Shown here piece after piece: positions 63,850-64,000 of a DNA stretch of 64,000 bases. The DNA lies in assembly GCF_042186555.1 (NCBI RefSeq), contig NC_133335.1, positions 172,729,919 through 172,793,918 on the forward strand. The letters run 5' to 3'. Made by a program: the position numbers and the translations under genes. Position 1 is the stretch's first letter; the number at the start of each line of letters is the position of its first letter. The notes beneath the pieces are model-generated. The model did no database searches. It saw only the letters and a program-made list of their open reading frames with translations, and was not told the DNA's origin. This DNA is from Aquarana catesbeiana. Taxonomy: Eukaryota > Chordata > Amphibia > Anura > Ranidae.

Positions 63850-64000
63850 ATTGTAAAAATTTAAATTACATAAAACAGGTGATTTTGTGGGGTTTAAATT
63901 CGCCCCAAAACATCAATGATGTTATTATTTTTTTTAATAACATCAGTGATTTGTTGCTGGATGTTTTGCAATTGGAGATTACATCCCATGATCTCCCCTA
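63850..64000. other. No recognisable feature at the window edge
   Basis: A+T-rich, with a 15-bp T/A run near 63925-63940. Nothing else can be supported. Confidence 0.5.

Larger units (their letters stand above)
60371..64000 (+). mobile_element. PIF/Harbinger DNA transposon (right end not identified)
   Basis: The left end is TGCCCCGTACACACGGTCGG, preceded by TAA at 60368-60370, the usual 3-bp Harbinger target. It contains a two-exon DDE transposase (60847-63027). A complementary right end was not found up to base 64000, so the element may run out of the window or be truncated within it. Harbinger elements normally carry a second gene for a Myb-like partner; none is visible here. The feature end is the window edge, not a measured boundary. 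Confidence 0.8.

Noticed and set aside
1..64000. Host genes, tRNA or rRNA genes
   Set aside because: I read both strands for known protein motifs and for tRNA-like A/B boxes or rRNA stretches and found none I could defend; a tRNAscan or Rfam search was not possible.

Overview
The window looks like repeat-saturated nuclear DNA from a frog, probably a ranid-type anuran. That guess rests on the mix of element types: BED-type hAT elements with TAGGGATGAGC ends, L1 retrotransposons, TTAA piggyBac elements with CCACTTCAGCC ends, intron-containing PIF/Harbinger elements, Penelope-like and tyrosine-recombinase retroelement remnants, and Tc1/mariner relics. I recognise no host protein-coding gene, tRNA, rRNA or CRISPR array. 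Every protein I can name belongs to a transposable element.

Layout. 1-1.7 kb: 30-bp-class minisatellite. 2.2-2.5 kb: a MITE with near-perfect 8-bp target duplications. 2.5-23.8 kb: a decayed retroelement with a tyrosine-recombinase-like region, split first by a 4.2-kb piggyBac element (2780-6939) and then by a 15.5-kb hAT element (7174-22636, target duplication ATCCAGAG). The hAT element carries a broken transposase and an 8.3-kb full-length L1 on the minus strand (13586-21847), with both ORFs open and a 17-bp target duplication. 24-27 kb: solo LTR (24216-24788, duplication TAACA), two Harbinger-type MITEs, a minisatellite and a Tc1/mariner relic. 27.05-58.25 kb: a deeply nested block. Tc1/mariner-type ends enclose Penelope-like inverted terminal arms. 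Between those arms lie a 5'-truncated L1 with an open 2.4-kb ORF2 fragment, a foldback element, an 18.7-kb composite hAT (31773-50452, duplication GCTGTGAG), a Penelope reverse-transcriptase fragment, a third hAT (51309-54981, duplication GCCACCAC) carrying a piggyBac MITE, a perfect-looking foldback, and further MITEs. 58.7-59.95 kb: 30-bp minisatellite of about 40 copies. 60.37 kb to the window end: a PIF/Harbinger element with an apparently intact two-exon DDE transposase; its far end is not in the window.

How the parts work together. Candidates for residual activity are the Harbinger transposase (D181, D268, E305 by my count), the L1 at 13586-21847, and the 1081-residue hAT transposase in the composite element (44929-48174). 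Triad-like residues are present in that hAT protein, but one BED-finger histidine is replaced by asparagine. The many MITEs (TAA/TTA, TTAA or 8-bp duplications) look like non-autonomous relatives that such transposases could mobilise. The most unusual object is the composite hAT. One pair of terminal repeats and one 8-bp target duplication enclose three partial hAT copies joined at microhomologies. Two of them share the same L1 insertion site, and in one copy that L1 is collapsed to 221 bp. This points to rearrangement inside the element, for example by interrupted gap repair or unequal exchange. All calls come from reading the sequence by eye; no alignment or database search was run.
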